A stretch of DNA of 62,303 bases from Bacillota bacterium (GCA_029008595.1 JAQXJH010000081.1:1-62303), one strand, 5' to 3'. Positions 51,207 through 60,165 are shown, counted from the first letter of the stretch. Notes: a model not told the origin generated them from the sequence alone. Numbers and translations: made by a program.

Positions 51207-52571
51207 ATGTTAGAAAACGCAACATTGGAACAGCGGGAAACGATCCATAGCTTGTGCAATGAATACCGGATCAATAACCACATCGATCCGGCCAAATTTG
51301 AACGGTACGATGTCAAGCGCGGCCTGCGCAATCAGGACGGCACCGGCGTTATGGCCGGGCTGACGCTGATCTGCAACGTGCATGGCTATGTTGTCCGCGA
51401 CAACGAACGGATTCCGGACGAAGGCGAGCTGACCTACCGTGGGATCAATATCCGTGATATTATTGCCGGCGCAGAGCAGGAAAAGCGGTTTGGCTATGAA
51501 GAAGTCGTCTGGCTGCTGCTGTTCGGAACGCTGCCGACCCGTTCCCAGCTGGAAAACTTTATTCAGCTGATCAACAGCTGCCGCGAGCTGCCGCCGTATT
51601 TTGCGGAAGATATGATCATGAAGGCGCCGTCGCCCAATATCATGAATAAGCTTGCCCGCGCGGTGCTCACGCTCTATTCATATGACGATATGCCGGAAGA
51701 TATTTCTCTGGAAAATATCATGATGCAAAGCATCAATCTGATTGCGAAACTGCCGACGATCATGTCGTACGCCTATCAGGTCAAGCGCCGTTATTATGAC
51801 CATGAGAGCATGTTCTTTCATCAGATCAATCCGGAATACGGAACGGCGGAGTCCATCCTGCGTTCGCTGCGGCCGGATCAGAAATTCACCGCCGAGGAAG
51901 CCCATCTGCTGGATCTTTGCCTGATGCTGCACGCAGAACACGGCGGAGGAAATAATTCCACGTTTGCGGCGCGCGTTCTGGCGTCCTCCGGAACGGATAC
52001 CTATTCGGTGATCGGTGCCGCGATCGGTTCGCTGAAGGGGCCGCGCCACGGCGGAGCCAATCACCGTGTGATGGAAATGATGAACGAGATCAAGGATCAG
52101 GTGCGCGATTGGACGGACGACGAAGAGATCAGCGCCTATCTTGCCAAAATCGTGCGGAAGGAAGCGGGGGACGGTTCCGGCCTGATTTACGGAATGGGTC
52201 ATGCAATTTACACTCTTTCGGATCCGCGTGCCGTGGAATTGAAGAAGCGTGCCAGAAAGCTGGCGGAGGAAAAAGGCATGCTCGATCAGCTGCAGCTGTT
52301 CGAGCGGGTGGAACGTCTGGCGCCCGGTGTTTTTGCGCGCGTCAAGGGCGATTCCAAGGTGATCTCTGCCAATGTCGATTTTTATTCCGGCCTGGTCTAT
52401 GAAATGCTCGGGATTCCCAGCGACCTTTATACTCCGCTGTTTGCGGTCGCGCGTATGGCGGGCTGGTGTGCGCACCGGATCGAAGAAACCGTCAGCGGCG
52501 GCCGGATCATGCGCCCGGCGTATAAATCTGTCAGTCTGAAAAAAATGTATGTTCCGCTTGATGAACGCTGA
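51207..52571 (+). CDS. Citrate synthase family protein (citrate/2-methylcitrate synthase)
   Basis: Citrate synthase joins acetyl-CoA and oxaloacetate; here it likely supplies 2-oxoglutarate. The protein has about 454 residues. It contains the family's catalytic HAEHGGGNNSTFAA with a His, the KGPRHGGANHRVMEM region, and GMGHAIYTLSDPRA. The catalytic aspartate is in NVDFYSGLVYEM. The N-terminal part is longer than in short bacterial forms. The ATG at 51207 follows AAAGGAGATG. No aconitase or isocitrate dehydrogenase lies nearby. Citrate versus 2-methylcitrate cannot be decided from motifs alone. Confidence 0.88.
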   Translation: MLENATLEQRETIHSLCNEYRINNHIDPAKFERYDVKRGLRNQDGTGVMAGLTLICNVHGYVVRDNERIPDEGELTYRGINIRDIIAGAEQEKRFGYEEVVWLLLFGTLPTRSQLENFIQLINSCRELPPYFAEDMIMKAPSPNIMNKLARAVLTLYSYDDMPEDISLENIMMQSINLIAKLPTIMSYAYQVKRRYYDHESMFFHQINPEYGTAESILRSLRPDQKFTAEEAHLLDLCLMLHAEHGGGNNSTFAARVLASSGTDTYSVIGAAIGSLKGPRHGGANHRVMEMMNEIKDQVRDWTDDEEISAYLAKIVRKEAGDGSGLIYGMGHAIYTLSDPRAVELKKRARKLAEEKGMLDQLQLFERVERLAPGVFARVKGDSKVISANVDFYSGLVYEMLGIPSDLYTPLFAVARMAGWCAHRIEETVSGGRIMRPAYKSVSLKKMYVPLDER

Positions 52572-52601
52572 GTTTTCAGGATCTTCAGGGGAGGGAGCAC
52601 T

Positions 52602-53588
52602 GTGTCAACAAAAGATGTTGTTCTGGAACAACTGATCAAAAGCGGCGGCAGCGCTCTTTCCGGTGCAAAGCTGGCACAGGAGCTTTGTCTGAGCAGAACG
52701 GCGGTCTGGAAAGCGATCGAGGAACTTCGCCGCGATGGGTATCAGATTTCTGCGGTCACCAATAGGGGGTACACGCTGGTCGAGCAGGGTGACCGGCTCT
52801 CCCTGCCGGCCATCCGTTCTTTTCTGCGCCGCAAACCGACAGCAGATCAGATTCGCCTGTACGATTCGCTGGAATCTACCAATCAGACGGCGAAGCAGCT
52901 TGCGCTGGAAGGAGCGCCCTCCGGAACGATCGTTCTGGCGGACGAACAGATTGGCGGAAGAGGCCGCCGGGGGCGCAGCTTTTTTTCTCCGGCGGGAACC
53001 AGCGTCTATTTTACGGTAGTTTTCCGGTCCGAGCTTGCCGCAGACCGTGCCGTAATGATCACAACGGCTGCCTCGGTTGCGGTGGCGCGCGCCATCGACC
53101 GGATTACCGGCGGCGAACCGCGTGCGCAGATCAAATGGATCAATGACGTCTATCTTGGCGGAAAAAAGGTCTGCGGCATTCTGACCGATGCGGTCACCAA
53201 TATGGAAAACGGATCCTTTGAATATATCGTTGTCGGGATCGGGATCAACGTCAATAACAAAGAGGAGGATTTTCCGGAAGAATTTCGCAGCCGCGCCGGT
53301 TCGCTCTTCAGCGTAACCGGAAAAAGGTACGACCGCAACCGAATGGCTGCTGCTCTGGCGGACGAGATCGCCGATATTCTTCCCGTTTTTTCCTCGGGGG
53401 ATTATTTGAAGGAATACCGTTCCCGCTCATGCGTCCTCGGCCGCGCGATTCAGATCTTCGGCGGCGGACACGACGGAACTCCGGCAACGGCAGTGGATAT
53501 TGATGACCACGGCTATCTGCTGGCCAGAGGGCAGCAGGGGGAGCTTTATACCCTGAATTCAGGGGAGATCACGATCCGTTCCCGCTGA
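52602..53588 (+). CDS. birA: Bifunctional biotin ligase/repressor BirA
   Basis: BirA attaches biotin to carboxylase carrier proteins and, in this long form, represses biotin genes. The protein has 328 residues. The N-terminal winged helix (SGAKLAQELCLSRTAVWKAI) should bind DNA. The ligase part has SLESTNQTAKQLA, GGRGRRGRSFFSP and KWINDVYLGGKKVCGIL, and a C-terminal SH3-like domain. The start is a GTG at 52602 behind GGGAGGG. A matching operator lies upstream of bioY at 61961 in this window, so the repressor role is likely active. Confidence 0.94.
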   Translation: MSTKDVVLEQLIKSGGSALSGAKLAQELCLSRTAVWKAIEELRRDGYQISAVTNRGYTLVEQGDRLSLPAIRSFLRRKPTADQIRLYDSLESTNQTAKQLALEGAPSGTIVLADEQIGGRGRRGRSFFSPAGTSVYFTVVFRSELAADRAVMITTAASVAVARAIDRITGGEPRAQIKWINDVYLGGKKVCGILTDAVTNMENGSFEYIVVGIGINVNNKEEDFPEEFRSRAGSLFSVTGKRYDRNRMAAALADEIADILPVFSSGDYLKEYRSRSCVLGRAIQIFGGGHDGTPATAVDIDDHGYLLARGQQGELYTLNSGEITIRSR

Positions 53589-53669
53589 CGTTTTCAGTAT
53601 GCTTTGGTGCTCCGGTTTTATCATCCGTTAAACGGGACAATTTGTTTTTTAATTAATTTAAAAAAAACC

Positions 53670-53698
53670 TTGACAAACGTCTGCTTGCCTGATATAAT
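53670..53698 (+). promoter_or_regulatory. Consensus sigma-A promoter for tRNA-Pro
   Basis: TTGACA (53670-53675) and TATAAT (53693-53698) are separated by 17 bp: a perfect consensus in an AT-rich environment, 41 bp before the tRNA. It is as strong as expected for a stable RNA gene. Confidence 0.92.
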
Positions 53699-53739
53699 AT
53701 CAAATGTTCGCTGCAGAAGCTGCGGCGGCGGAAAAATGT

Positions 53740-53816
53740 CGAGGCGTGGCTCAGTTTGGTAGAGCGCTGCGTTCGGGACGCAGAGGCCGTGTGTTCGAAT
53801 CACATCGCCTCGACCA
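53740..53816 (+). tRNA. tRNA-Pro (anticodon CGG)
   Basis: The sequence folds as a full cloverleaf of 77 nt. The acceptor stem is 53740-53746 with 53806-53812, discriminator A, and an encoded CCA (53814-53816). The first pair is C1-G72, a mark of bacterial tRNA-Pro. The D arm is GCTC/GAGC; the anticodon stem is CTGCG/CGCAG with loop TTCGGGA, so the anticodon CGG is at 53774-53776. The T loop is TTCGAAT. It has its own promoter and terminator. Confidence 0.97.
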
Positions 53817-53819
53817 GAT

Positions 53820-53873
53820 AAACACTCATTGAAATCCGATTTTTAAGGATCAGATTTCGATGAGTGTTTTTTT
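53820..53873 (+). terminator. Terminator behind tRNA-Pro
   Basis: A 17-bp stem (53820-53836 with 53853-53869, one G-T pair) is followed by T residues. It starts four bases after the tRNA's CCA. Confidence 0.92.
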
Positions 53874-53959
53874 GTCAGCTCTCCGGAGCCGGCGGATCCG
53901 TTTACCGGCATATTCCGACCCGATTCCGGAAGGAATCCGTTCTCCCCTTGATCAGTAAT

Positions 53960-54004
53960 AAAGCCGCACTGGCTCCGGTTTTCCGGTTGACCAATGCGGC
54001 TTTT
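53960..54004 (-). terminator. Probable terminator of nadE
   Basis: AAGCCGCACTGG (53961-53972) pairs with CCAATGCGGCTT (53991-54002), one mismatch, about 30 bp behind the nadE stop. The T tract on the minus-strand side is short and interrupted, so termination may be partial. Confidence 0.55.
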
Positions 54005-54034
54005 CTGGTTTTATTGCAATGTCAGGCATGGGGG

Positions 54035-55930
54035 TCACAGGCGTTCCAGTTCGTCCTGCCACAAAGCCGCCGAAGCGTCGCTCGGCATGCGCCAGTCGGA
54101 ACGCGGAGAAAGCGTAACGGAACCGACTTTGGGACCGTCCGGCAGGCAGGAACGCTTGAACTGCTGTGCAAAAAAGCGGCGGTAAAAGGTCTTCATCCAC
54201 CCGAGAATGGTCGCTCTGTCATAAACACCGCGGAACGCATGGGTCGCAAGACGAAGAACCTTCCCCGGCGCAAAACCGAACCGCACAATATAATACAGAA
54301 AGAAATCGTGCAGTTCATAAGGCCCCACAATGTTTTCCGTCTGCTGAGAGATGACCCCGTCCTTCGGCGGCAGAAGCTCCGGGCTGACCGGAGTTGCCAG
54401 AATATCGAGCAGTACAGCGGAAAGCGATTCATCCTGTGAAGCGGCATAAGCCACCAGATGGCGCACCAGCGTTTTCGGAACCGATGCATTGACGCCGTAC
54501 ATCGACATGTGGTCGCCGTTGTAGGTTGCCCAGCCGAGAGCAAGCTCCGAAAGGTCTCCGGTGCCGATGACAAGCCCGCCGCTCTGATTGGCAAGATCCA
54601 TCAGCACCTGTGTGCGTTCGCGTGCCTGTGCGTTTTCATAAGTGACGTCCAGCGTCGTCTCATCGTGGCCGATATCCCTCAGGTGTACGCGTACAGCGTC
54701 CGCAATCGGAACCTCGCGAAAACTGCAGCCGATGGCTTCCGCCAGAAGCTGCGCATTGCTTCTGGTGCGTGCGGTCGTACCGAAGCACGGCATCGTAACG
54801 GCAAGAATGCCGCTTCGGTCCAGACCGAGGCTGTCGAATGCACGGGTCATTACCAGCAGCGCCAGCGTGGAATCCAACCCGCCGGAAAGACCGACGACTG
54901 CCGATCTGGCGTGTGTGTGGCGCAGCCGCGCGCGCAGACCGGCCGCCTGCATGTTCAGGATCTCCTCGCAGCGGCGTTTCAGGTCGTTGGTGTCGGCCGG
55001 TACAAACGGATGCGGGTCGATCACGCGGCGCAGCGCGAGCGTTTCTGTCCGCAGCGCAAAGCTGACGGTGCGCATTTCGCTGCTCTGCGGAAAAGTGGTC
55101 ATGCGGCGGCGTTCCGCCTGCAGCCGCTGCAGGTCAAGATCGGCAAAAATGATTCCGGGGGTAAACGGTTTGGAACGCGCCAGCAGAGTGCCGTTTTCCG
55201 CGATCAGGTCATCGCCGGAAAAAACCATGTCCGTACTGGATTCGCCTTCTCCCGCGTCGCAGTAAATATAGGCTCCGACGGTGCGCGCCGACTGACCGGT
55301 CACTAACGCGCGCCGGTAATCGCTTTTTCCGATCACCTCGTCGCTGGCAGAAGGGTTGGCGATCACCGTTGCTCCTGCAGCGCAAAGCGCGCCGGAGGGC
55401 GGCTCGGGTACCCAAAGATCCTCGCAGATCTCAACGCCCAGCACAAATTCCGGCATGCTGCTGCACGCAAACAGCAGATCACAGCCGAACGGAACGGTTT
55501 CTCCGTTCAGCGTCAGTTCCGCACCGGAGATGCCCGGTGCAAAATGCCTGTATTCATAAAATTCTCCGTAATTCGGAATATTCTTTTTCGGCACCACGCC
55601 AAGCACCCGGCCGTGCAGCAGAACAGCCGCGCAGTTGTAGCGCCGCGTTCCGTATTCCAACGGCAGACCGACCACCAGCACCGTATCAAAAGATTCCGTC
55701 TGTTCGCAAAGAGAGCGCAGCGCCTGTTCGCTGCCGCGCTGCAGGGTCTGCTGAGCGAACAGATCACCGCAGGTGTATCCGGTCAGGCAAAGCTCCGGAA
55801 AAACGATCAGCTTTGCGCCTTCGGCAGCTCCCTGTCTGGCAAGTTCGGCAACGGCGTTGGCGTTCAACGCGCAGTTAGCGGTCTGAATCTGCGGCGTAGC
55901 TGCGGCCACCCGCAAAAAACCATCCTTCAT
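54035..55930 (-). CDS. nadE: NAD+ synthase, glutamine-hydrolysing
   Basis: NadE converts deamido-NAD to NAD with glutamine as nitrogen source. The protein has 631 residues in two domains. The N-terminal nitrilase-like glutaminase has the triad Glu in VFPELCLTGY, Lys in VVPKKNIPNYGEF and Cys in GVEICEDLW. The C-terminal synthetase has the P-loop GLSGGLDSTLAL, with the rest of the fold intact to the end. The ATG at 55930 follows AAAGGATG on the minus strand. It is transcribed alone from its own promoter. Confidence 0.96.
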   Translation of the reverse strand: MKDGFLRVAAATPQIQTANCALNANAVAELARQGAAEGAKLIVFPELCLTGYTCGDLFAQQTLQRGSEQALRSLCEQTESFDTVLVVGLPLEYGTRRYNCAAVLLHGRVLGVVPKKNIPNYGEFYEYRHFAPGISGAELTLNGETVPFGCDLLFACSSMPEFVLGVEICEDLWVPEPPSGALCAAGATVIANPSASDEVIGKSDYRRALVTGQSARTVGAYIYCDAGEGESSTDMVFSGDDLIAENGTLLARSKPFTPGIIFADLDLQRLQAERRRMTTFPQSSEMRTVSFALRTETLALRRVIDPHPFVPADTNDLKRRCEEILNMQAAGLRARLRHTHARSAVVGLSGGLDSTLALLVMTRAFDSLGLDRSGILAVTMPCFGTTARTRSNAQLLAEAIGCSFREVPIADAVRVHLRDIGHDETTLDVTYENAQARERTQVLMDLANQSGGLVIGTGDLSELALGWATYNGDHMSMYGVNASVPKTLVRHLVAYAASQDESLSAVLLDILATPVSPELLPPKDGVISQQTENIVGPYELHDFFLYYIVRFGFAPGKVLRLATHAFRGVYDRATILGWMKTFYRRFFAQQFKRSCLPDGPKVGSVTLSPRSDWRMPSDASAALWQDELERL

Positions 55931-56175
55931 CGGGGCATCATCCTTTGTTTTGAAAGTAAGGTTAGTATATCATTATTTTCAGAAGAAAACAATCCGGTTT
56001 CTGTTAATCCGGCGGCTGCGCGGCGCAGGCAGATCGATATGGGACAGCATCCTTCCGATAAAACAGCTTCTTCAGAAGTCCTCGCGACAAATATGCCGCT
56101 GCTTGCGGAGTTGTACACGGCTCCGAAAAACAGAATTCCGAGAAAATTCAATAAAAAATCCGTCGAATCTTCTCA
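55931..56175. other. Divergent intergenic region nadE/VOC gene
   Basis: The gene-free stretch between nadE and the VOC gene is 310 bases (55931-56240). It holds the nadE promoter at its left and the VOC promoter at its right. In the 180 bases between I see nothing: the short open frames there have no ribosome binding sites. Confidence 0.5.
55964..55992 (-). promoter_or_regulatory. Sigma-A promoter for nadE
   Basis: On the minus strand TTGTTT (55987-55992) and TATACT (55964-55969) are separated by 17 bp, about 34 bp before the nadE start. Confidence 0.75.
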
Positions 56176-56204
56176 TTGACAAACCGCCGGGCACACCGTA
56201 CAAT
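56176..56204 (+). promoter_or_regulatory. Sigma-A promoter for the VOC gene and MATE exporter
   Basis: TTGACA (56176-56181) and TACAAT (56199-56204) are separated by 17 bp, 36 bp before the VOC gene. Confidence 0.85.
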
Positions 56205-56240
56205 CATATCAATCAATCAAAAGGGAAGGGGTCTTGCAAA

Positions 56241-56654
56241 ATGGCAAATCAAGTGATTCCGGGCTGCGGTGTTTATCACATTGCGCTCGGTGTCAGCGAT
56301 CTGGAGCGTTCGCTGAAATTTTATGAGCAGCTGGGCTTTGTAACGGTGCGCCGCTGGAAATCCGGCGACAGAACCATTGCAATGATGGATACGGGTGACG
56401 GAACCTGTCTGGAGATTTTTTCCGACTGCACAGGAACAGCGCCGGAAGACAAAACCTGCGGCGCCTATTTTCATCTTGCGTTCCATGTGGCGGACGCCGC
56501 CGCCGCATACCGGTGCGCGCTGCAGGCGGGAGCTGCCGAAAAAAAGGAGCCAGCCCCGGTAACATTGCCCTCGCAGCCGCCGCTTCCTGCGGTCATCGCT
56601 TTTGTTTACGGGCCTGACGGCGAACAGATCGAATTCTTTCAGGTGCAGGAGTAA
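56241..56654 (+). CDS. VOC (glyoxalase/bleomycin-resistance) family protein
   Basis: This 137-residue protein has the vicinal oxygen chelate fold: two beta-alpha-beta-beta-beta units. The first opens with YHIALGVSDLERSLKFYEQL and the second ends with FVYGPDGEQIEFFQ. A metal-binding His in YHIAL and Glu in the EFF end are visible; LEIFSD and HLAFHV give the other candidates. A lactoylglutathione lyase, a dioxygenase-like enzyme or a drug-binding protein are all possible; the substrate cannot be named. It precedes a MATE exporter by 36 bp, likely in one transcript. Confidence 0.85.
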   Translation: MANQVIPGCGVYHIALGVSDLERSLKFYEQLGFVTVRRWKSGDRTIAMMDTGDGTCLEIFSDCTGTAPEDKTCGAYFHLAFHVADAAAAYRCALQAGAAEKKEPAPVTLPSQPPLPAVIAFVYGPDGEQIEFFQVQE

Positions 56655-56690
56655 TCACATTTTCTACGGATCAACAAGGAGAAATCAGTC

Positions 56691-58061
56691 ATGCTGATGG
56701 TGCGTGATAAAAATTTTTACAAGTCTCTGCTGCTGATCGCGCTGCCGGCGGCGTTTCAGAGTCTGATCTCGTTCGGGGTCAATATGACGGATACCGTCAT
56801 GGTCGGTGCGTTGGGCGAAGAGGCGCTGAGCGCCGTTTCGCTTGGCAATCAGATCAGCGTTTTCATGATGATGTTTATCAAAGGGGTCTCCTCCGGAACC
56901 GCCGTGATGATCAGCCAATACTGGGGCAAGAAAGATATGGCGCGTATCAAGAATATTTTTGCGATCGGCTTTCAGGCCAGCTTCGGCATCGCCCTGCTGT
57001 TCTTTATCGGCGCGTTCTTTTTCCCGAAAGCGCTGATGTCCGTTCTCACCAATAATCAGGTGCTGATCGACCGTGCTCCGGAATATCTGACGATGGTGGC
57101 CTTTTCGTATCTGCTGTATGCCGTTACGGAAAACTTTGTCATCATGCTGCGCAATGTTGAGATCGTGCGCATTTCGCTTGTGATCTCCGGCTGCTCGTTT
57201 GTGATGAATCTGATCGGCAACTATGTGCTGATCTTCGGAAAATTCGGCTTTCCGGCCATGGGCATTCGCGGTGCGGCGCTGTCCACAGTGATCACGCGGG
57301 CCTGCGAGCTGATGGTCGTGGTCATTTATCTCGCCTTGTTTGACAGCAAGCTTCATCTTCGTCCGGTGGATCTGCTGCGCGGCAAAAAGGAAATGTGGGT
57401 CGATTACATCAAATACGGCGTTCCGATGATGGCGGCAGATGTGCTCTGGGGAATGGTGAACACCGGCAAGCAGATGATCATGGGGCGTCTGGGGACGGAT
57501 GCCGTCGCAGCCAACAGCATTGCGGATGTAGTGCTTCAGCTGGCGATGATGTTTGTCACCGGGCTGGCTTCGGCTTCCGGTGTGCTGGTCGGAAAGAGCG
57601 TCGGGGCAAAGCGTTACGATCTGACGCGGCAATATGCCAAAACGATCCAGGTGCTTTTCTTCTGCCTTGGGATCGGTGCGGCGCTGCTGACGTATTTTAT
57701 CCGTGATTTTGCGATCTCATTTTATAACGTCTCCGATTCCGTCAAGGAGCTGGCGCGGCAGTATCTGTTTTTCGGCGCGCTCACCATCTGGGGAACCGGT
57801 TATGCGGCCGGCTGCTTCCAGGGGATCAACCGTGGCGCAGGAGATGTCAATTTCGTGCTGAATGTCAATCTGATCTGCGGCTGGCTGATCGTGATCCCGC
57901 TGTGTGCTCTGGGCGCGTTTGTCTGGCATGTTCCCGCGCCGGTCGTCTTTTTCTTCACGCGGATCGACCAGATTCTCAAAGTGTTTATTGCATTTTTCCG
58001 CCTGCGTTCAGACCGTTGGATCCGCAATGTAACGCGGGATACACCGGCAGAGGGCAGCTGA
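56691..58061 (+). CDS. MATE family efflux transporter
   Basis: MATE proteins export cationic drugs or metabolites in exchange for sodium ions or protons. The protein has 456 residues with twelve hydrophobic segments in two similar halves. It begins LLLIALPAAFQSLISFGVNM and has MTDTVMVGALGEEALSAVSL, which is typical of the first helix pair. It starts with the ATG at 56691 behind AAGGAGAAA. The substrate is unknown. A perfect hairpin follows before the leuA promoter. Confidence 0.93.
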   Translation: MLMVRDKNFYKSLLLIALPAAFQSLISFGVNMTDTVMVGALGEEALSAVSLGNQISVFMMMFIKGVSSGTAVMISQYWGKKDMARIKNIFAIGFQASFGIALLFFIGAFFFPKALMSVLTNNQVLIDRAPEYLTMVAFSYLLYAVTENFVIMLRNVEIVRISLVISGCSFVMNLIGNYVLIFGKFGFPAMGIRGAALSTVITRACELMVVVIYLALFDSKLHLRPVDLLRGKKEMWVDYIKYGVPMMAADVLWGMVNTGKQMIMGRLGTDAVAANSIADVVLQLAMMFVTGLASASGVLVGKSVGAKRYDLTRQYAKTIQVLFFCLGIGAALLTYFIRDFAISFYNVSDSVKELARQYLFFGALTIWGTGYAAGCFQGINRGAGDVNFVLNVNLICGWLIVIPLCALGAFVWHVPAPVVFFFTRIDQILKVFIAFFRLRSDRWIRNVTRDTPAEGS

Positions 58062-58066
58062 ACGTT

Positions 58067-58092
58067 CCGGCCGCAATTAATTTTGCGGCCGG
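58067..58092 (+). repeat. Perfect inverted repeat behind the MATE gene
   Basis: CCGGCCGCAA (58067-58076) and TTGCGGCCGG (58083-58092) form a perfect 10-bp hairpin with a 6-nt AT loop, 5 bp behind the MATE stop and 3 bp before the leuA -35. No T tract follows, so it is not a classical terminator; it may be an mRNA 3' end structure or a protein site. Confidence 0.6.
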
Positions 58093-58095
58093 GGC

Positions 58096-58124
58096 TTGAC
58101 AAAAACAAAAAAGGTGCATATAAT
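58096..58124 (+). promoter_or_regulatory. Consensus sigma-A promoter for the leuA T-box transcript
   Basis: TTGACA (58096-58101) and TATAAT (58119-58124) are separated by 17 bp: a perfect match. The leader that follows carries the T-box. Confidence 0.93.
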
Positions 58125-58139
58125 TGAACACAAAGTTGA

Positions 58140-58407
58140 ATATTCCCATCTGAAAAGGCTTTGACGGGAACAAGATACAGTGCTGTTGTGCAAAGAGAGC
58201 CGGTGGTTGGTGCAAACCGGAGACGCTGCCTGTATGGATAGCTCATCCCTGAGCCGCGTGCCTGAATGTTGTAGGGTGCGCCGTGTGACTGCGTTATCGG
58301 TCTGGCCTTGCTGGAGGTCTGAGGGCTGTTTGATACAGCTGAATTAGGGTGGTACCGCGTGGAATAATCCTCGCCCCTGTTTGAAAGAATAGGAGCGGGT
58401 TTTTTTA
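58140..58407 (+). promoter_or_regulatory. T-box leader, leucine-specific (CUC specifier)
   Basis: This is a tRNA-sensing T-box riboswitch. The core AGGGTGGTACCGCG is at 58346-58359, the antiterminator element that reads the uncharged tRNA end. Stem I begins near 58140; the AGAGAG bulge region is near 58196. The specifier loop reads ATAG-CTC-A with CTC (58242-58244), a leucine codon that fits the leuA gene behind it. The terminator is TCGCCCCT (58371-58378) with AGGAGCGGG (58391-58399) and seven T. Uncharged tRNA-Leu should allow read-through into leuA. The specifier assignment is by pattern. Confidence 0.92.
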
Positions 58408-58470
58408 TACTCAGCAGGCCTGCTCCGCACCAAAGCGCACCCGGGGTGCAGAAGAAAGGCAGTGTTTGTT

Positions 58471-60165
58471 ATGAATCCTTCGTACAAAAAGTATCGTCCG
58501 TTCGTTCCTGTCAGAATGACAGAACGCAAATGGCCCGACAACGCGATCACCAAAGCGCCGGACTGGTGCTCTGTCGATCTGCGGGACGGCAATCAGGCGC
58601 TTGTAACGCCGATGAATCTGGAAGAAAAACTGAACTTTTTCCGGACGTTGATTCAGATCGGTTTCAAAGAGATCGAGATCGGTTTTCCGTCGGCGTCCGA
58701 AACGGAATATGAGATCTGCCGCACGCTGATCGAACAGAACCTTGTTCCGGACGACGTCTGGCTGCAGGTGCTCGTTCAGGCGCGTCCGCATCTGATCAAA
58801 AAGACGTTTGAAGCGGTTCGCGGTGCAAAAAATGTGATCATTCATTTTTATAATTCCACTTCGACCCTGCAGCGCAAGGTCGTGTTCAAAAAGGACATGG
58901 CGGGCATTATCGACATCGCCGTGGAAGGCGCCAGGCTGGTTCGGGAACTGACGGAAGAAGCAGCCGGCTGCGGAACGAATTTCCGCTATGAATATTCGCC
59001 GGAAAGCTTTTCCGGCACTGAAATGGATAATGCGGTCGAGATCTGCGCACGCGTCATGGAAACTCTCGGCAGCACGCCGGAAAATCCGGTGATCCTGAAT
59101 CTGCCGAATACGGTCGAAATGTGTACGCCGAATACTTACGCCGACCAGATCGAATATTTCATTTCCCATCTCCCGAACCGGGAAAGCGCCATCATCAGCG
59201 TACATCCCCACAACGACCGCGGAACGGGCGTTGCCTGTGCAGAGCTTGCCATGCTGGCAGGCGCGCAGCGGGTGGAAGGCACGCTCTTCGGCAACGGCGA
59301 ACGCACCGGCAACCTGGATATTGTCACCACGGCGCTCAATATGTATACGCAGGGGATAGATCCCAGACTGGACTTCAGCCATATCGACGAGATCCGTGAG
59401 GTGTATGAGGCGTCGACCAAGATGCAGGTGCACGAGCGTCAGCCCTATGCCGGAAAGCTGGCTTTCACAGCCTTTTCCGGTTCGCATCAGGACGCGATCA
59501 ACAAGGGCTATCACTATATGGAAGAGCACCATTCGGAATATTGGGAGGTTCCTTATCTTCCGATCGATCCGGCAGATGTCGGCCGCGAATATGAGCCGGT
59601 CATCCGGATCAACAGCCAGTCCGGCAAGGGCGGCGCGGCATTTGTGATGCAGAACAATTTCGGGTTCGCAATGCCGAAGGAAATGCATCCCGAATTCGGT
59701 GCGATCGTCAAAGCGGAATGCGACCGTACCGGTAAAGAGCTTGGGGCAGACGAGGTCTATGCATTGTTTGAAAAAGAATATCTTTCTGTCAACGCGCCCT
59801 ATCAGCTCGGAAAATATAAGATTGACGACAATGCCGAAGAACACGAGCACGACGATACGCTTTCGCATTTTACCGGAACGATCCTGAAAAACGGTGCTCC
59901 GATCGCTGTGGAAGGCTCCGGAAACGGCCCAATCGACGCGTTCTTCAGTGCGTTGGCGCACATGGGCCTGAGCGGCTTCAAATTCCTGTCTTACCATGAG
60001 CACGCCATTTCCATCGGTTCCGATTCCAAGGCGGCGGCCTATATTGCGCTGGAACAGCCGGACGGCAGCCCGATTTTCGGCGTCGGAATTTCCGGAAACA
60101 TTACGCGGGCGTCCATGCGCGGCATCCTCTGCGCGATCAACCGTTCGCTGAAAAATCAAAAATAA
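58471..60165 (+). CDS. leuA: 2-isopropylmalate synthase, long (yeast-type) form
   Basis: LeuA joins acetyl-CoA and 2-oxoisovalerate, the first step of leucine synthesis. The protein of about 564 residues has the long form's N-terminus PFVPVRMTERKWPD. It has the DLRDGNQ metal motif near residue 39 and HPHNDRGTG near residue 247. The C-terminal LeuA dimer regulatory domain contains GSGNGPIDAFFSAL, so leucine feedback is expected. The ATG at 58471 is 11 bp after GAAAGG; a GTG at 58462 is too near. No leuB, leuC or leuD follow. Confidence 0.94.
   Translation: MNPSYKKYRPFVPVRMTERKWPDNAITKAPDWCSVDLRDGNQALVTPMNLEEKLNFFRTLIQIGFKEIEIGFPSASETEYEICRTLIEQNLVPDDVWLQVLVQARPHLIKKTFEAVRGAKNVIIHFYNSTSTLQRKVVFKKDMAGIIDIAVEGARLVRELTEEAAGCGTNFRYEYSPESFSGTEMDNAVEICARVMETLGSTPENPVILNLPNTVEMCTPNTYADQIEYFISHLPNRESAIISVHPHNDRGTGVACAELAMLAGAQRVEGTLFGNGERTGNLDIVTTALNMYTQGIDPRLDFSHIDEIREVYEASTKMQVHERQPYAGKLAFTAFSGSHQDAINKGYHYMEEHHSEYWEVPYLPIDPADVGREYEPVIRINSQSGKGGAAFVMQNNFGFAMPKEMHPEFGAIVKAECDRTGKELGADEVYALFEKEYLSVNAPYQLGKYKIDDNAEEHEHDDTLSHFTGTILKNGAPIAVEGSGNGPIDAFFSALAHMGLSGFKFLSYHEHAISIGSDSKAAAYIALEQPDGSPIFGVGISGNITRASMRGILCAINRSLKNQK

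Noticed and set aside
53864..54439. Open frame on the plus strand at the 3' end of nadE
   Set aside because: Antisense to a well-supported gene and without a start site.
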